From positions 1 to 64,000 of the forward strand of contig JAXGLO010000001.1 of the NCBI GenBank assembly GCA_040769125.1: DNA of 64,000 bases, written 5' to 3'. This stretch comes from CAIXSE01 sp040769125. GTDB taxonomy: Bacteria > Actinomycetota > Thermoleophilia > UBA2241. The position numbers and the translations under genes were made by a program. Positions 56,256 to 64,000 of this stretch are shown piece by piece. Position 1 is the first letter of the stretch. Each line of letters opens with the position of its first letter. Under the pieces are notes generated by a model. The model was not told the DNA's origin. It saw only the letters and a program-made list of their open reading frames with translations, and made no database searches.

Positions 56256-56284
56256 ACCCTACACCACGACCCTCCTGGAGTAAA
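56256..56284 (-). promoter_or_regulatory. Promoter of cold-shock gene
   Basis: On the minus strand TTTACT (56279-56284), a 17-bp spacer and TAGGGT (56256-56261, the actinobacterial TANNNT form) precede cspA. Transcription would begin near 56249. Confidence 0.6.
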
Positions 56285-56289
56285 CGAGC

Positions 56290-56600
56290 CGGAGGTGCGC
56301 CAGAGCCTCGAGGCGCCCTTCCTGGCGCGCTTCTCCCGCTTGCGACCCTCGGGTTCGAGGTCGATTCGCGCCCGCACCTTCTCGGCGACCGTGACGATCC
56401 CGGCCTTCTGGTAGTCGTCCTCGCCCAGGTCGACAGCGGTCCAGACAGCAGTCCAACCAGTCGAGGAATGCATCGATCATCGGCACAGCGCAGCCGAAGC
56501 AGATGCGCCACGAGGCGCCGGGCGCGAAACTCGTCCGTGCCCGATCTCGCGACGGCGCGAGGCGACGCGCCGAACCTTCGCCGAAGCGCCAGCTGCCGCC
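56290..56600 (-). other. Gap with coding-like but broken frame upstream of cspA
   Basis: About 300 bp between nuoF and the cspA promoter. One frame (about 56290-56435) has strong GC-rich third positions and reads DLGEDDYQKAGIVTVAEKVR and LEPEGRKREKRARKG. An adjacent frame just upstream reads PMIDAFLDWLDCCLDR. The two would join by a single +1 shift near 56435. No ribosome-binding site or known family is evident. It may be a frameshifted small gene, or an unannotated peptide starting at ATG 56473 whose frame runs on into cspA. I cannot decide. Confidence 0.4.
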
Positions 56601-56606
56601 CCGTCT

Positions 56607-58511
56607 CTAGACCACGGCCTGCGCGGCCACCGCCTCAGCGATCTCCTCGGGTCCGCTGACGACGCGGACGGCGTCGAACTCGCATGCGGCCCGACAGGCG
56701 TCGCATTTGATGCACGTATCCTGGTCAATAGCCTGCACCTGCTTCTTCTCGCCGCGCACTGACTGCGTCGGGCACTTCTCGGCGCAGAGCATGCAGCCGG
56801 TACACGCCTCCGCGTCTACCACGTAGGCAACCAGATCCTCGCACGCCCGCGCCGGGCAGCGCCGCTCCGCGATGTGCGCCTCGTACTCGTCGCGGAAGTA
56901 CCGAATGGTCGCGAGCACCGGGTTGGGCGCCGTCTGGCCAAGGCCGCAGAGGCTGGTCATCTTGATCGTCGTCGCCAGCCTCTCCAGCGTATCGATATCG
57001 CCCTCCCGGCCGTCGCCGGAGGTGATGCGCTCAAGGATCTCGAGCATGCGCTTGGTGCCGAGCCGGCAGGGCGCGCACTTGCCACAGCTCTCGTTCTGGG
57101 TGAACTGCAAGAAGTACCTGGCCAGGTCGACCATGCAGGTCGTGTCGTCGACGACCACCATGCCGCCGGATCCCATGATGGCGCCGGTCGCGGCGAGGCT
57201 CTCGTAGTCGATCGGGGTGTCGAGGAGCTCCGCAGGCACGCAACCCCCCGAAGGTCCGCCGAGCTGCACGGCCTTGAAAGCGCGGCCGTCCTTGACGCCT
57301 CCGCCGACGTCGAAGATTACGTGCCGCAGTGTCGAGCCCATCGGCACCTCGGCGAGGCCGCCGTTAACGATCTTGCCGGCAAGGCTGAACGCCTTGGTGC
57401 CCTTGCACGACTTGCCCAGGGCGGCGAACGCCTCGGCGCCGTGAGCGATGATCCACGGCACGGTCGCGAACGTCACGACGTTGTTGATGCTGGTCGGTTT
57501 ACCCCACAGACCGGAGGTGGCCGGGAACGGCGGCCGCTTTCGCGGCATACCACGCTCGCCCATGATCGAGGCGATCAGGGCGGTCTCCTCGCCGCACACG
57601 AAGGCTCCGGCCCCTTCCTCGATCTTCAGGGTGAAGCTCCAGCCGCTGCCGAAGACGTCCGGGCCGAGGTAGCCGCGTTCCTCCGCCGTGCTGATCGCGC
57701 GCCGCAAGCGCTCGACCGCCAGCGGATACTCGGCGCGCACGCAGATGAAGCCCTCATAGGCGCCGATGGCGTACGAGGCGATGAGCATGCCCTCGACCAC
57801 GGCGTGCGGGTCGCCGTCAATGATCGACACATCCATGAACGCGCCGGGGTCGCCCTCGTCCCCGTTGCCGATGATGTACTTGACCGGGCCGGGTGAGCAT
57901 CGCGTGAAACGCCACTTGGTGCCGGTCGGGAATCCCGTCCCGCCCCGCCCGCGCAGACCCGACGCGACAACGGTCTCGATGATCTCGTCCGGCTGCATGG
58001 TGGTGAGCGCCTTGCGCGCGGCCTCGTAGCCGCCGCGCGCAAGGTACTCGTCGATGCTCTCGGGATCGATCACGCCCACGTCGCGCAGCGCAACCCGGGT
58101 CTGCTGGCGATAGAACGGGATGTCGTGGAAACAGGGGATGCTCTCCCCGGTGGCCGGATCGACGTAGAGCAGATCCTCGACGGGCGACCCGCCCACGAGG
58201 TGTTCGGCGACCACCCTGGTGACATCCTTGTCCTCGAGCCGTGGGTAGTACGTGTCGCCGTCCGACACCACGGCCAGCGGCCCCTGAGAGCAGAGGCCGT
58301 GGCAGCCAATGATCTTCACCTCGACCTCGTCGGACAGGCCGGCGGCTTCCACTTCTGCGACGAAGGCGTCGCGGATCTTCATCGAGCCGGCGAAGACGCA
58401 GGCTGTGCCGGCGCAGACCGAGACGCGCCGCTTGCCGTCAGGCGTCGTCGTGACGCCGACACGGACGCCCTCGGCCGGCACGGCCTCGACTCCGTTGAGC
58501 CGCTCAGGCAT
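56607..58511 (-). CDS. NADH-binding NuoF/HydB-type flavoprotein with ferredoxin tail
   Basis: A 634-residue NADH-dehydrogenase-like subunit. The N-terminal thioredoxin-like [2Fe-2S] domain has CAGTACVFAG and IIGCHGLCSQGP. The NuoF core binds NADH and FMN (GLRGRGGTGFPTGTKWRF; IIGNGDEGDPGAFMD) and a 4Fe-4S cluster (ESCGKCAPCRLGTKRM). Two C-terminal 4Fe-4S motifs follow (CTGCMLCAEKCP, CIKCDACRAACEFDA). This matches HydB of bifurcating hydrogenases, the formate-dehydrogenase FdhB and other NAD-reducing flavoproteins. No hydrogenase HydA, Fdh or Hdr gene lies beside it; it ends the operon after folD and nuoE. Confidence 0.93.
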   Translation of the reverse strand: MPERLNGVEAVPAEGVRVGVTTTPDGKRRVSVCAGTACVFAGSMKIRDAFVAEVEAAGLSDEVEVKIIGCHGLCSQGPLAVVSDGDTYYPRLEDKDVTRVVAEHLVGGSPVEDLLYVDPATGESIPCFHDIPFYRQQTRVALRDVGVIDPESIDEYLARGGYEAARKALTTMQPDEIIETVVASGLRGRGGTGFPTGTKWRFTRCSPGPVKYIIGNGDEGDPGAFMDVSIIDGDPHAVVEGMLIASYAIGAYEGFICVRAEYPLAVERLRRAISTAEERGYLGPDVFGSGWSFTLKIEEGAGAFVCGEETALIASIMGERGMPRKRPPFPATSGLWGKPTSINNVVTFATVPWIIAHGAEAFAALGKSCKGTKAFSLAGKIVNGGLAEVPMGSTLRHVIFDVGGGVKDGRAFKAVQLGGPSGGCVPAELLDTPIDYESLAATGAIMGSGGMVVVDDTTCMVDLARYFLQFTQNESCGKCAPCRLGTKRMLEILERITSGDGREGDIDTLERLATTIKMTSLCGLGQTAPNPVLATIRYFRDEYEAHIAERRCPARACEDLVAYVVDAEACTGCMLCAEKCPTQSVRGEKKQVQAIDQDTCIKCDACRAACEFDAVRVVSGPEEIAEAVAAQAVV

Positions 58512-59082
58512 CACCCTCACCGCCTTTCGCGCCAGAGCCCGGGCCGGAAGCGCCAGGCTCGAGGCCGAGTTCCTTGACCATGGCGCGGATGATGCGCCGC
58601 GCCTCGTCGGAGCTCAGATTGCCGTAGGCCTCGTCGTCGATGCGCATCACGGGAGCCTGCGAGCAGGCGCCCATGCAGGCCACCGAGTCCAGCGTGAACT
58701 CCATGTCTTCAGTGGTGCCTCCGTTGACCACGCCCAGCTCCTGCTCGAAAGCCTCGGTGACACGCGAGGCGCCCGCCACGTGACAGGCGGTGCCGTGGCA
58801 GACGCACACTCTGTGGCGCCCGCTGGGCACCGTGGAGAACTGCGCGTAGAAAGTGATGACGCCGTGGATGCGCGACGTCGGCACGCCGGTGAGGCGGGAG
58901 ATCTCGTCGACGACTGCCTCCGGTAGATACCCGAACTCCTGCTGGGCCCGCTGCAGAAGGGCGATCAGGCTGCTGCGGGCGTCGCCGGCCGCGACCATGG
59001 CCTCGACCTTGGAGATGTCGAGGCCGCTGTTCGCCGTCTCGACCGGACACACCGTACTCCTTGGGTCTGCTCCCTTGGGCAT
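58504..59082 (-). CDS. NuoE/HydC-type thioredoxin-like [2Fe-2S] subunit
   Basis: A 192-residue NuoE-family electron carrier. The helical part is LLQRAQQEFGYLPEAVVDEI then VPTSRIHGVITFYAQFSTVP; the [2Fe-2S] cysteines lie in CVCHGTACHVAGA and VACMGACSQAPVM. Start ATG 59082 has GGAG eight bases upstream; a GTG three codons earlier is an alternative. It overlaps the nuoF-like gene by 8 bp and forms the soluble NADH-handling pair with it. Confidence 0.93.
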   Translation of the reverse strand: MPKGADPRSTVCPVETANSGLDISKVEAMVAAGDARSSLIALLQRAQQEFGYLPEAVVDEISRLTGVPTSRIHGVITFYAQFSTVPSGRHRVCVCHGTACHVAGASRVTEAFEQELGVVNGGTTEDMEFTLDSVACMGACSQAPVMRIDDEAYGNLSSDEARRIIRAMVKELGLEPGASGPGSGAKGGEGDA

Positions 59083-59143
59083 CACATTCACTCCGTGTTG
59101 CGATCAGCCTTGCCGGGCGGCCGACGCCGCCTCAGAATGCTCC

Positions 59144-60001
59144 TCAGGCCGCCCCGATCTGCGCCTTGCAGGCCGCGAGGGCGTTCTTGAGCAGGATCAC
59201 GTTGGTGACAGGGCCCACCCCACCGGGGACCGGGGTCACCTTGCCGGCGACCTCGAGGACGCCGTCCCACTCCAGGCTGCCGACCTGTTTGCCGTCGTCA
59301 CCGCGCATGGTGGTCACGTCGACCACGATGGCGCCCGGCTTGACCATGTCTTTCTTGACGAGGTTGCGGACCGGCGCTGCGCTGATCAGCACGTCGGCCT
59401 GGCGGCAGGCGGCCGGCACGTCCTTGCTGAACACGTGCACGACCTGAACCGACGCGTCGCGGTTGAGACAGAGCAGCGCTGCCGGCTTGCCGACGATGTT
59501 CGAGTGGTTGACGATCGTCACGTCGAGGCCCTTGAGGTCGACGCCCTCGCGGTCGAGAATCTCTACGCAGGCCGAGGGTGTAGCCGGCGCAAACAGGAAG
59601 TCGCCGAGCAGCACATGACCGATGTTCGCGGGGTTGACGCAATCGAGATCCTTGACGGGCGCGATCGCGTTGAAGACCTTGTTCTGGTCGATCCCGCCGG
59701 CCATGGGCATCAGGGCGAGAATGCCGTGCACCTCGGGGTCGTCGTTGAGCGAGTTGATGAGGGCGATCACCTCGTCCTCCGAGGTGCCCTCCGGCAGGAC
59801 GTTGCTGAAGTACTTGAAGCCGACGGTGCCGGTGTTCTTCTCGATCTGGCCGCGGTAGAACTGAGCCCCGCCATCGTCGCCGACGAGGATCGTGGCCACA
59901 CCGGGAGTCACGCCGCGGGCGGCGAGAGCCGCCACCTCGGCCTTGATCTCCTCGCGGATCTGCTGGGCAATAGCCTTGCCGTCAATAATCTGAGCTGCCA
60001 T
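59144..60001 (-). CDS. folD: FolD-type methylene-THF dehydrogenase lacking the cyclohydrolase lysine
   Basis: A 285-residue FolD-family protein. The Rossmann segment is VTIVNHSNIVGKPAALLCLN, and DVTTMRGDDG and TPVPGGVGPVTNVILLKNAL are typical. Aligned by eye to E. coli FolD, the catalytic Lys54 (YxxxK) is Ile53 here (Y49-RGQI). Gln98 is Leu97 and the QLPLP segment is LMPMA. Asp121 is kept as D120, while PCTP is PATP. In known enzymes this Lys is needed for cyclohydrolase activity and less so for dehydrogenase activity. With fchA next door, this protein is probably a dehydrogenase only. It starts ATG 60001. Confidence 0.92.
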   Translation of the reverse strand: MAAQIIDGKAIAQQIREEIKAEVAALAARGVTPGVATILVGDDGGAQFYRGQIEKNTGTVGFKYFSNVLPEGTSEDEVIALINSLNDDPEVHGILALMPMAGGIDQNKVFNAIAPVKDLDCVNPANIGHVLLGDFLFAPATPSACVEILDREGVDLKGLDVTIVNHSNIVGKPAALLCLNRDASVQVVHVFSKDVPAACRQADVLISAAPVRNLVKKDMVKPGAIVVDVTTMRGDDGKQVGSLEWDGVLEVAGKVTPVPGGVGPVTNVILLKNALAACKAQIGAA

Positions 60002-60035
60002 GTCGTGCCTTTCGTGTGGTGGCGTCGGAGTGTGA

Positions 60036-60677
60036 CTAGAGCTTGGCGATGGTCATGTCGAGGACCTCGGCTCGCAGAGACGCCGCCTCTGCCTCGAGAG
60101 CCGCGATCTCCGCAGCGGCCTGCTCCACGTACTCCTGGTCCTTGATCGACCCGAGATTAATTTTGACGTTGAGGGCGGCGCCCACGACGGCGGCCTCCCC
60201 GAGGATGGCCCCGATGCCGGCATCGGTCACTGCCGCCGGATTGCCGAGGTCGGCGGCCACCTTGGCGAGGCGACAGGCCTCGATGGCCACACGACAGATA
60301 TCGAGCGGGACGTTGGCCGCGACGATGAGGCCGGCCTGCACCGCAGCGGCGCGCGCCGCCTTCTCCTCGTCGCTGTCCTTCGGCATCTTGTAAGCCGTGA
60401 TGACGCCGTTGTACGCAACTGTGTCGTCCTGCAGCAGCTGTTCGAGCTCGGCGCGAACCTCTTCGCAGCGCGCCACGAGATCCGTCATCGCCACCTCGAC
60501 GCCGGCGAACTTGTCCTTGCCGATCGTGAGATTACCCACCATGGCGACCAGCGCCGCGCCCAGCGCGCCGACACAAGCCGAGACGCTGCCGCCGCCCGGC
60601 GCGGGCTTACCCGATGCGGCGTCGTCGAGATAGGTCCGCAGAGACTCCTGCGCGTAGATCGTGGCTCCCTCACTCAC
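60036..60677 (-). CDS. fchA: Methenyl-THF cyclohydrolase, FchA/FTCD-C type
   Basis: A 213-residue formiminotransferase-cyclodeaminase C-terminal-domain protein. It starts SLRTYLDDAASGKPAPGGGS, the family signature, followed by SACVGALGAALVAMVGNLT. The helical bundle includes CRLAKVAADLGNPAAVTDAG and AALNVKINLGSIKD. FchA converts methenyl-THF to 10-formyl-THF in acetogens and amino-acid fermenters. GTG 60677 follows GGAGG. It lies between fhs and folD, as in Acetobacterium woodii. Confidence 0.92.
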   Translation of the reverse strand: MSEGATIYAQESLRTYLDDAASGKPAPGGGSVSACVGALGAALVAMVGNLTIGKDKFAGVEVAMTDLVARCEEVRAELEQLLQDDTVAYNGVITAYKMPKDSDEEKAARAAAVQAGLIVAANVPLDICRVAIEACRLAKVAADLGNPAAVTDAGIGAILGEAAVVGAALNVKINLGSIKDQEYVEQAAAEIAALEAEAASLRAEVLDMTIAKL

Positions 60678-60802
60678 CGTGCACCTCCGCTCCACCAGGC
60701 GACTGCGCGGCGACGCTGCCCCAGAGACGGGCGGGGCGGCGGCGCCATGGGGCGGGCCGGCGCTTGTCCCGCCCCGCCCCACGCATCCGCGCAAATCAGG
60801 TA

Positions 60803-62521
60803 TCAGAACAGGCCGATGATACGGCCGGTCTCGACGTCGACGTCGACGTCGACGGCAGCCGGGCGCTTGGCCAGGCCGGGCATCGTGCGCATCTCGCCCA
60901 GCAGCGGGTACAGGTACCCCGCGCCGGTGGCAGGACGGATATCGCGAATCGGCACGCGGAAGCCGCGCGGACGACCCTTGAGCGCCGGGTCGTGCGAGAG
61001 CGAGAGGTGCGTCTTGGCCATACAGATCGGCAGCTTGTCGAGGCCCTGCTCCGTGAACTGCTTGATCTTGGCCTCCGCCGGCGGGAGGTAGTCGACGCCG
61101 TCGGCGCCATAGACCTTGGTGGCGATCGTCTCGATCTTCTCCTTGATGGAGGCATCGAGCGAATAGAGGAACTTGAAGTCACCACCGCGGTCGGCCGCGG
61201 CCCTGACGACCTCGGCAGCCTCCTGGCCGCCGTCGCCGCCGAGGGCGTGGACGTTGATCGGCACGGCGTCCTCGGCGCCGGCCGCTACCGCCGCCTTGCG
61301 CACGATCTCAACCTCGCTGTCGCGGTCGAAGGCGAAGCGGTTGATCGTGACCACCACAGGGATGCCGAACAGCTTCATGTTCTCGACCTGCTTGGCGAGA
61401 TTCTCGCAGCCCTTCTCGAGCGCCTCGTTGTTCTCGGCCTTGAGCAACTCGGGATCGACCGGCAGGCCGCCGTGCATCTTGAGGGCGCGCATGGTACAGG
61501 TGATGACCACGGCGCTCGGCACGAATCCGCCGTACCGGCAGATGATGTTCATGAACTTCTCGGAGCCAAGGTCGGCGGCGAAGCCGCTCTCGGTGACGAT
61601 GTAGTCGCTGAGCTTGAGAGCGACCTTGTCGGCGATGATCGAGTTATTGCCCTGGGCGATGTTGGCGAACGGCCCGGCGTGAACGAGGGCCGGGTTACCC
61701 TCGAGCGTCTGCATGAGGTTCGGCTTGAGGGCGTCCTTCAGGAGGACCGTCATGGCGCCGCCGGCGCCGATGTCGTCGGCCGTGAGCGGCTGGCCGGAAT
61801 TGGTGTAGCCCCACGTGATGCGCCCGAGGCGCTCACGCAGGTCGGCGAGGCTGGTGGCAAGGCCGAGGATGGCCATGACCTCGCTGGCAACAGTGATGTC
61901 GAAGCCGGTCTGCCGCGGCAGGCCGTTGAGCCTGCCGCCCAGGCCGTTGACGATCTCCCGCATGGCGCGGTCGTTGAGGTCCACGCAGCGCCGCCAGGAG
62001 ATGCTCAGCGGATCGATGTCGAGATCGTTGCCATGCATGATGTGGCTGTCGATCATGGCGGCAAGCAGATTGTTTGCTGCGCCCACGGCGTGGATGTCGC
62101 CGGTGAAGTGGAGGTTCAGATCCTCCATGGGGAGGAGCTGCGAGTACCCACCGCCGGCAGCGCCGCCCTTGATGCCGAAGACCGGCCCGAGGGAAGGCTC
62201 ACGAAGGGCGAGCATCGTGTTGAGCCCGATGGCGTTCATCGACTCGGCGAGACCAATCGCGGTGACGGTCTTGCCCTCGCCGAGCGGCGTCGGCGTGATG
62301 GCTGTGACGTTGATGATCTTGCCGTCCGGCTCGCTCTTGAGACGCTCGAGGACGGCCATATGGTCGATCTTGGCCTTGTATTGCCCGTAGAGCTCAAGCT
62401 CGCCGTCGAGGATGCCAGCCTTCTCGGCAATCGCCTGGATGGGCTGCATCGTCGCGGCCTGCGCGATCTCGATGTCGCTCGGAACCGGGGACTTACGAAC
62501 GGGTTTCGCAGACGAAGCCAA
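60803..62521 (-). CDS. fhs: Formate-tetrahydrofolate ligase
   Basis: A 572-residue ATP-dependent 10-formyl-THF synthetase. P-loop-like TPTPLGEGKTVTAIGLAES; FGIKGGAAGGGYSQLLPMED and LHFTGDIHAVGAANNLLAAM are near-universal Fhs segments; GRITWGYTNSGQPLTADDIG follows. The C-terminal SLSHDPALKGRPRGFRVPIR is also conserved. Start TTG 62521 behind AAAGGAGG. It heads fhs-fchA-folD-nuoE-nuoF. In anaerobes it fixes formate onto THF in the Wood-Ljungdahl methyl branch or makes ATP in reverse. Confidence 0.97.
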   Translation of the reverse strand: MASSAKPVRKSPVPSDIEIAQAATMQPIQAIAEKAGILDGELELYGQYKAKIDHMAVLERLKSEPDGKIINVTAITPTPLGEGKTVTAIGLAESMNAIGLNTMLALREPSLGPVFGIKGGAAGGGYSQLLPMEDLNLHFTGDIHAVGAANNLLAAMIDSHIMHGNDLDIDPLSISWRRCVDLNDRAMREIVNGLGGRLNGLPRQTGFDITVASEVMAILGLATSLADLRERLGRITWGYTNSGQPLTADDIGAGGAMTVLLKDALKPNLMQTLEGNPALVHAGPFANIAQGNNSIIADKVALKLSDYIVTESGFAADLGSEKFMNIICRYGGFVPSAVVITCTMRALKMHGGLPVDPELLKAENNEALEKGCENLAKQVENMKLFGIPVVVTINRFAFDRDSEVEIVRKAAVAAGAEDAVPINVHALGGDGGQEAAEVVRAAADRGGDFKFLYSLDASIKEKIETIATKVYGADGVDYLPPAEAKIKQFTEQGLDKLPICMAKTHLSLSHDPALKGRPRGFRVPIRDIRPATGAGYLYPLLGEMRTMPGLAKRPAAVDVDVDVETGRIIGLF

Positions 62522-62727
62522 CGCGTCCTCCTTTTGGGGCCACCCCTACAGCATGTTGTGGCACGTTTTGTGGCGCCGCCGCCCTTACTCAGGGCGACAC
62601 CAGACTGAGATGGATTGTACACGCAGGCCGGCCATCCATGCCCCGCGCCCAGCAGACCCGACCGCCCTCATCGAGTATCAGAAGCGCGACGGAAACGCAA
62701 GCGAGAGCCGGCCGGGAGCAGGTGCGC

Positions 62728-63948
62728 TCAGGGGACGCTGAAGCGGTCTCGCGCGGCAGCCTGCACAGCCTCGTACACCACGCACGCCGGCCTGCCCGAC
62801 ACGTCGGCAACGCGGCGCACATCGCCGTACTCAGGGGAAACGGTGACGAGGCGCCCCCTGACATACCCGAGCCGAACCCCGACCGGATGGCCACCGATCA
62901 AGACCTTCTCGCGCCGCTCCTCGGCGTACAGGCGCCGCACCGGCGACACCCGCAGCCCGAATGAGGAGCTCTCGGCGAACACGATCTCCGCAAGCCGATC
63001 CACGTCCTCATCCGCCGCGAGCACATGGAGGACCACTCCAGACCGACCCTTCTTCATGACGACAGGGGTCACCCAGACGTCGCAGGCGCCGGCGGCGCGG
63101 AGCGATTCGGCCGCGCCCGCGAGCAGCTCGGGGCTCATGTCGTCGATGTTGCATTCGAGGAGCGCGTGCCCGCCACCGCCGAGGGCCGCCGGAGCGACAC
63201 CGGCAACCGGCTCGACGAGGACGGCCCGCAGAAGGTTGGGCCGGCCGGGCACCTCGCGCCGACCGGCGCCACAGCCGCTCCGCGAAATCGTGCCGGCAGG
63301 CAGACCGCCGAAGGATCCAGCGAGCGATGCGAGAAGCGCCGCGCCCGTAGGGGTGGTGAGCTCGCCCGGGGGCTCCTGCCCGACCGGCGAGGCTCCCCCC
63401 GCGGTGGGCAGGCCCCTGAGCAGCGACATGACGGCGGGGACCGGCACGGAGAGCTCGCCGTGGGCGGTGCGCACGGTGCCGCCACCGAGCGCCGGCGGAG
63501 AGGCGATCACGCGCTCCGGCGCCAGCCGGCGAACCAGCGTAACGACGCTGATGAGATCGACGGCCGTGTCGAGGTCGCTGAGCTCGTGCAGGTGCTCCAC
63601 GTCGCTGCCGTGCACCTCGGCCTCCGCTCTCGAGAGGCGCCGCGCCACATCGGCGACCGCCTCAACGACCGGCCGCTCCAGCGCCGAGGACTCGAGGCGC
63701 CCGATCAGCTCGGCGAAGGTCGCGAACCCCGGAGCGTCGGCGACCCTGAAGCCGAGCGCTGCCATGCCCCCGCGTCGCACCTGCTCGACGCCGACCAGCG
63801 CCGGGTCGATGCCGGCGGCGACCAGGGCGGGCCGCACCACACCGTCGAGCGCCCCGGCCGGCCCGCCATCGTCGCCACAGACGACGAGCAGAGCGCCGAC
63901 CAGCATGTCGCCGCTGACGCCGCTCGAGCAGTCGAGGTAGAGGATCAT
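62728..63948 (-). CDS. larC: LarC nickel-insertion protein for the nickel-pincer cofactor
   Basis: A 406-residue full-length LarC (LarC1+LarC2 length). It starts ILYLDCSSGVSGDMLVGALL, the family's metal/nucleotide segment. HGSDVEHLHELSDLDTAVDL carries the His-rich region, followed by GGGTVRTAHGELSVPVPAVM and, in the C-terminal part, ECNIDDMSPELLAGAAESL. LarC uses CTP to insert nickel into the pyridinium dithiocarboxylate nucleotide used by LarA lactate racemase and related enzymes. No larA, larB or larE is in view; the region left of the gene is the fhs operon. ATG 63948. Confidence 0.93.
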   Translation of the reverse strand: MILYLDCSSGVSGDMLVGALLVVCGDDGGPAGALDGVVRPALVAAGIDPALVGVEQVRRGGMAALGFRVADAPGFATFAELIGRLESSALERPVVEAVADVARRLSRAEAEVHGSDVEHLHELSDLDTAVDLISVVTLVRRLAPERVIASPPALGGGTVRTAHGELSVPVPAVMSLLRGLPTAGGASPVGQEPPGELTTPTGAALLASLAGSFGGLPAGTISRSGCGAGRREVPGRPNLLRAVLVEPVAGVAPAALGGGGHALLECNIDDMSPELLAGAAESLRAAGACDVWVTPVVMKKGRSGVVLHVLAADEDVDRLAEIVFAESSSFGLRVSPVRRLYAEERREKVLIGGHPVGVRLGYVRGRLVTVSPEYGDVRRVADVSGRPACVVYEAVQAAARDRFSVP

Positions 63949-64000
63949 GGGAGCTACTCTACCGGCGGCAGCAGCCGCCGGACAGCCCTGAGAGCGCGCG

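Overview
The window is a 64 kb piece of a high-GC bacterial chromosome. Gene content and order point to an anaerobic actinomycetote or close relative. Supporting signs are the recO-glyQ-glyS-ppdK-dnaG-rpoD and rho-rpmE-thyX-yqhQ-prfA-prmC blocks, a Rho with an acidic/Ala-Pro-rich N-terminus, TANNNT-type -10 boxes, frequent GTG/TTG starts, and folate C1 and corrinoid genes. This placement is inferred from content; no rRNA gene is present, and I do not assign a family.

Positions 1-4.6 kb: the right-hand end of an integrated element. It holds a large serine recombinase, a DUF2924 protein, two small unknown or HTH genes, a LexA-type repressor with a consensus promoter overlapping a perfect inverted repeat, and an unknown gene cut by the left edge. 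Its genes are translationally coupled and less GC-extreme than the host genes. It abuts tRNA-Asn(GTT).

4.7-20.8 kb: housekeeping genes, nearly all on the minus strand. They are rpoD, dnaG, a small membrane protein, ppdK, glyS, glyQ, recO, prmC, prfA, yqhQ (DUF1385), thyX, rpmE and rho. 21-30 kb: a glycogen-debranching-type glycosidase; hom with an iPGM-superfamily gene that may act as homoserine kinase; lysA; a cobalamin adenosyltransferase; a DUF1638 protein; and a glutamate-cysteine-ligase-like gene. 30.4-36.4 kb, plus strand: a DUF47/PiT phosphate system, a B12-binding radical SAM enzyme, an NlpC/P60 hydrolase followed by the decayed remains of a second copy, and a PilT ATPase.

36.4-42.2 kb, minus strand: the conserved gltX-cysS-rlmB-yacP-sigH block, then pyrE. 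42.2-47.8 kb: TldD/TldE with a small membrane protein and a roadblock-like protein, an OsmC protein, a leaderless CwlM-like amidase, and DUF3467. 47.8-52.4 kb: a compact operon of a NifV/Re-citrate-synthase-type enzyme, two aconitase-family subunits, a cyclophilin and an isocitrate-dehydrogenase-type enzyme, likely making 2-oxoglutarate. 52.6-55.9 kb: gatCAB. 56 kb: a cold-shock gene with its own promoter and terminator.

56.6-62.5 kb: an fhs-fchA-folD-nuoE-nuoF operon, the methyl branch of a folate C1 (Wood-Ljungdahl-type) route. The FolD lacks the catalytic lysine needed for cyclohydrolase activity, which fits the dedicated cyclohydrolase FchA encoded next to it. The NuoEF pair has no hydrogenase or formate dehydrogenase partner beside it. 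The window ends with larC (nickel-pincer cofactor synthesis). Together the genes suggest an anaerobe with folate- and corrinoid-based C1 metabolism, pyruvate phosphate dikinase and a partial oxidative TCA branch.
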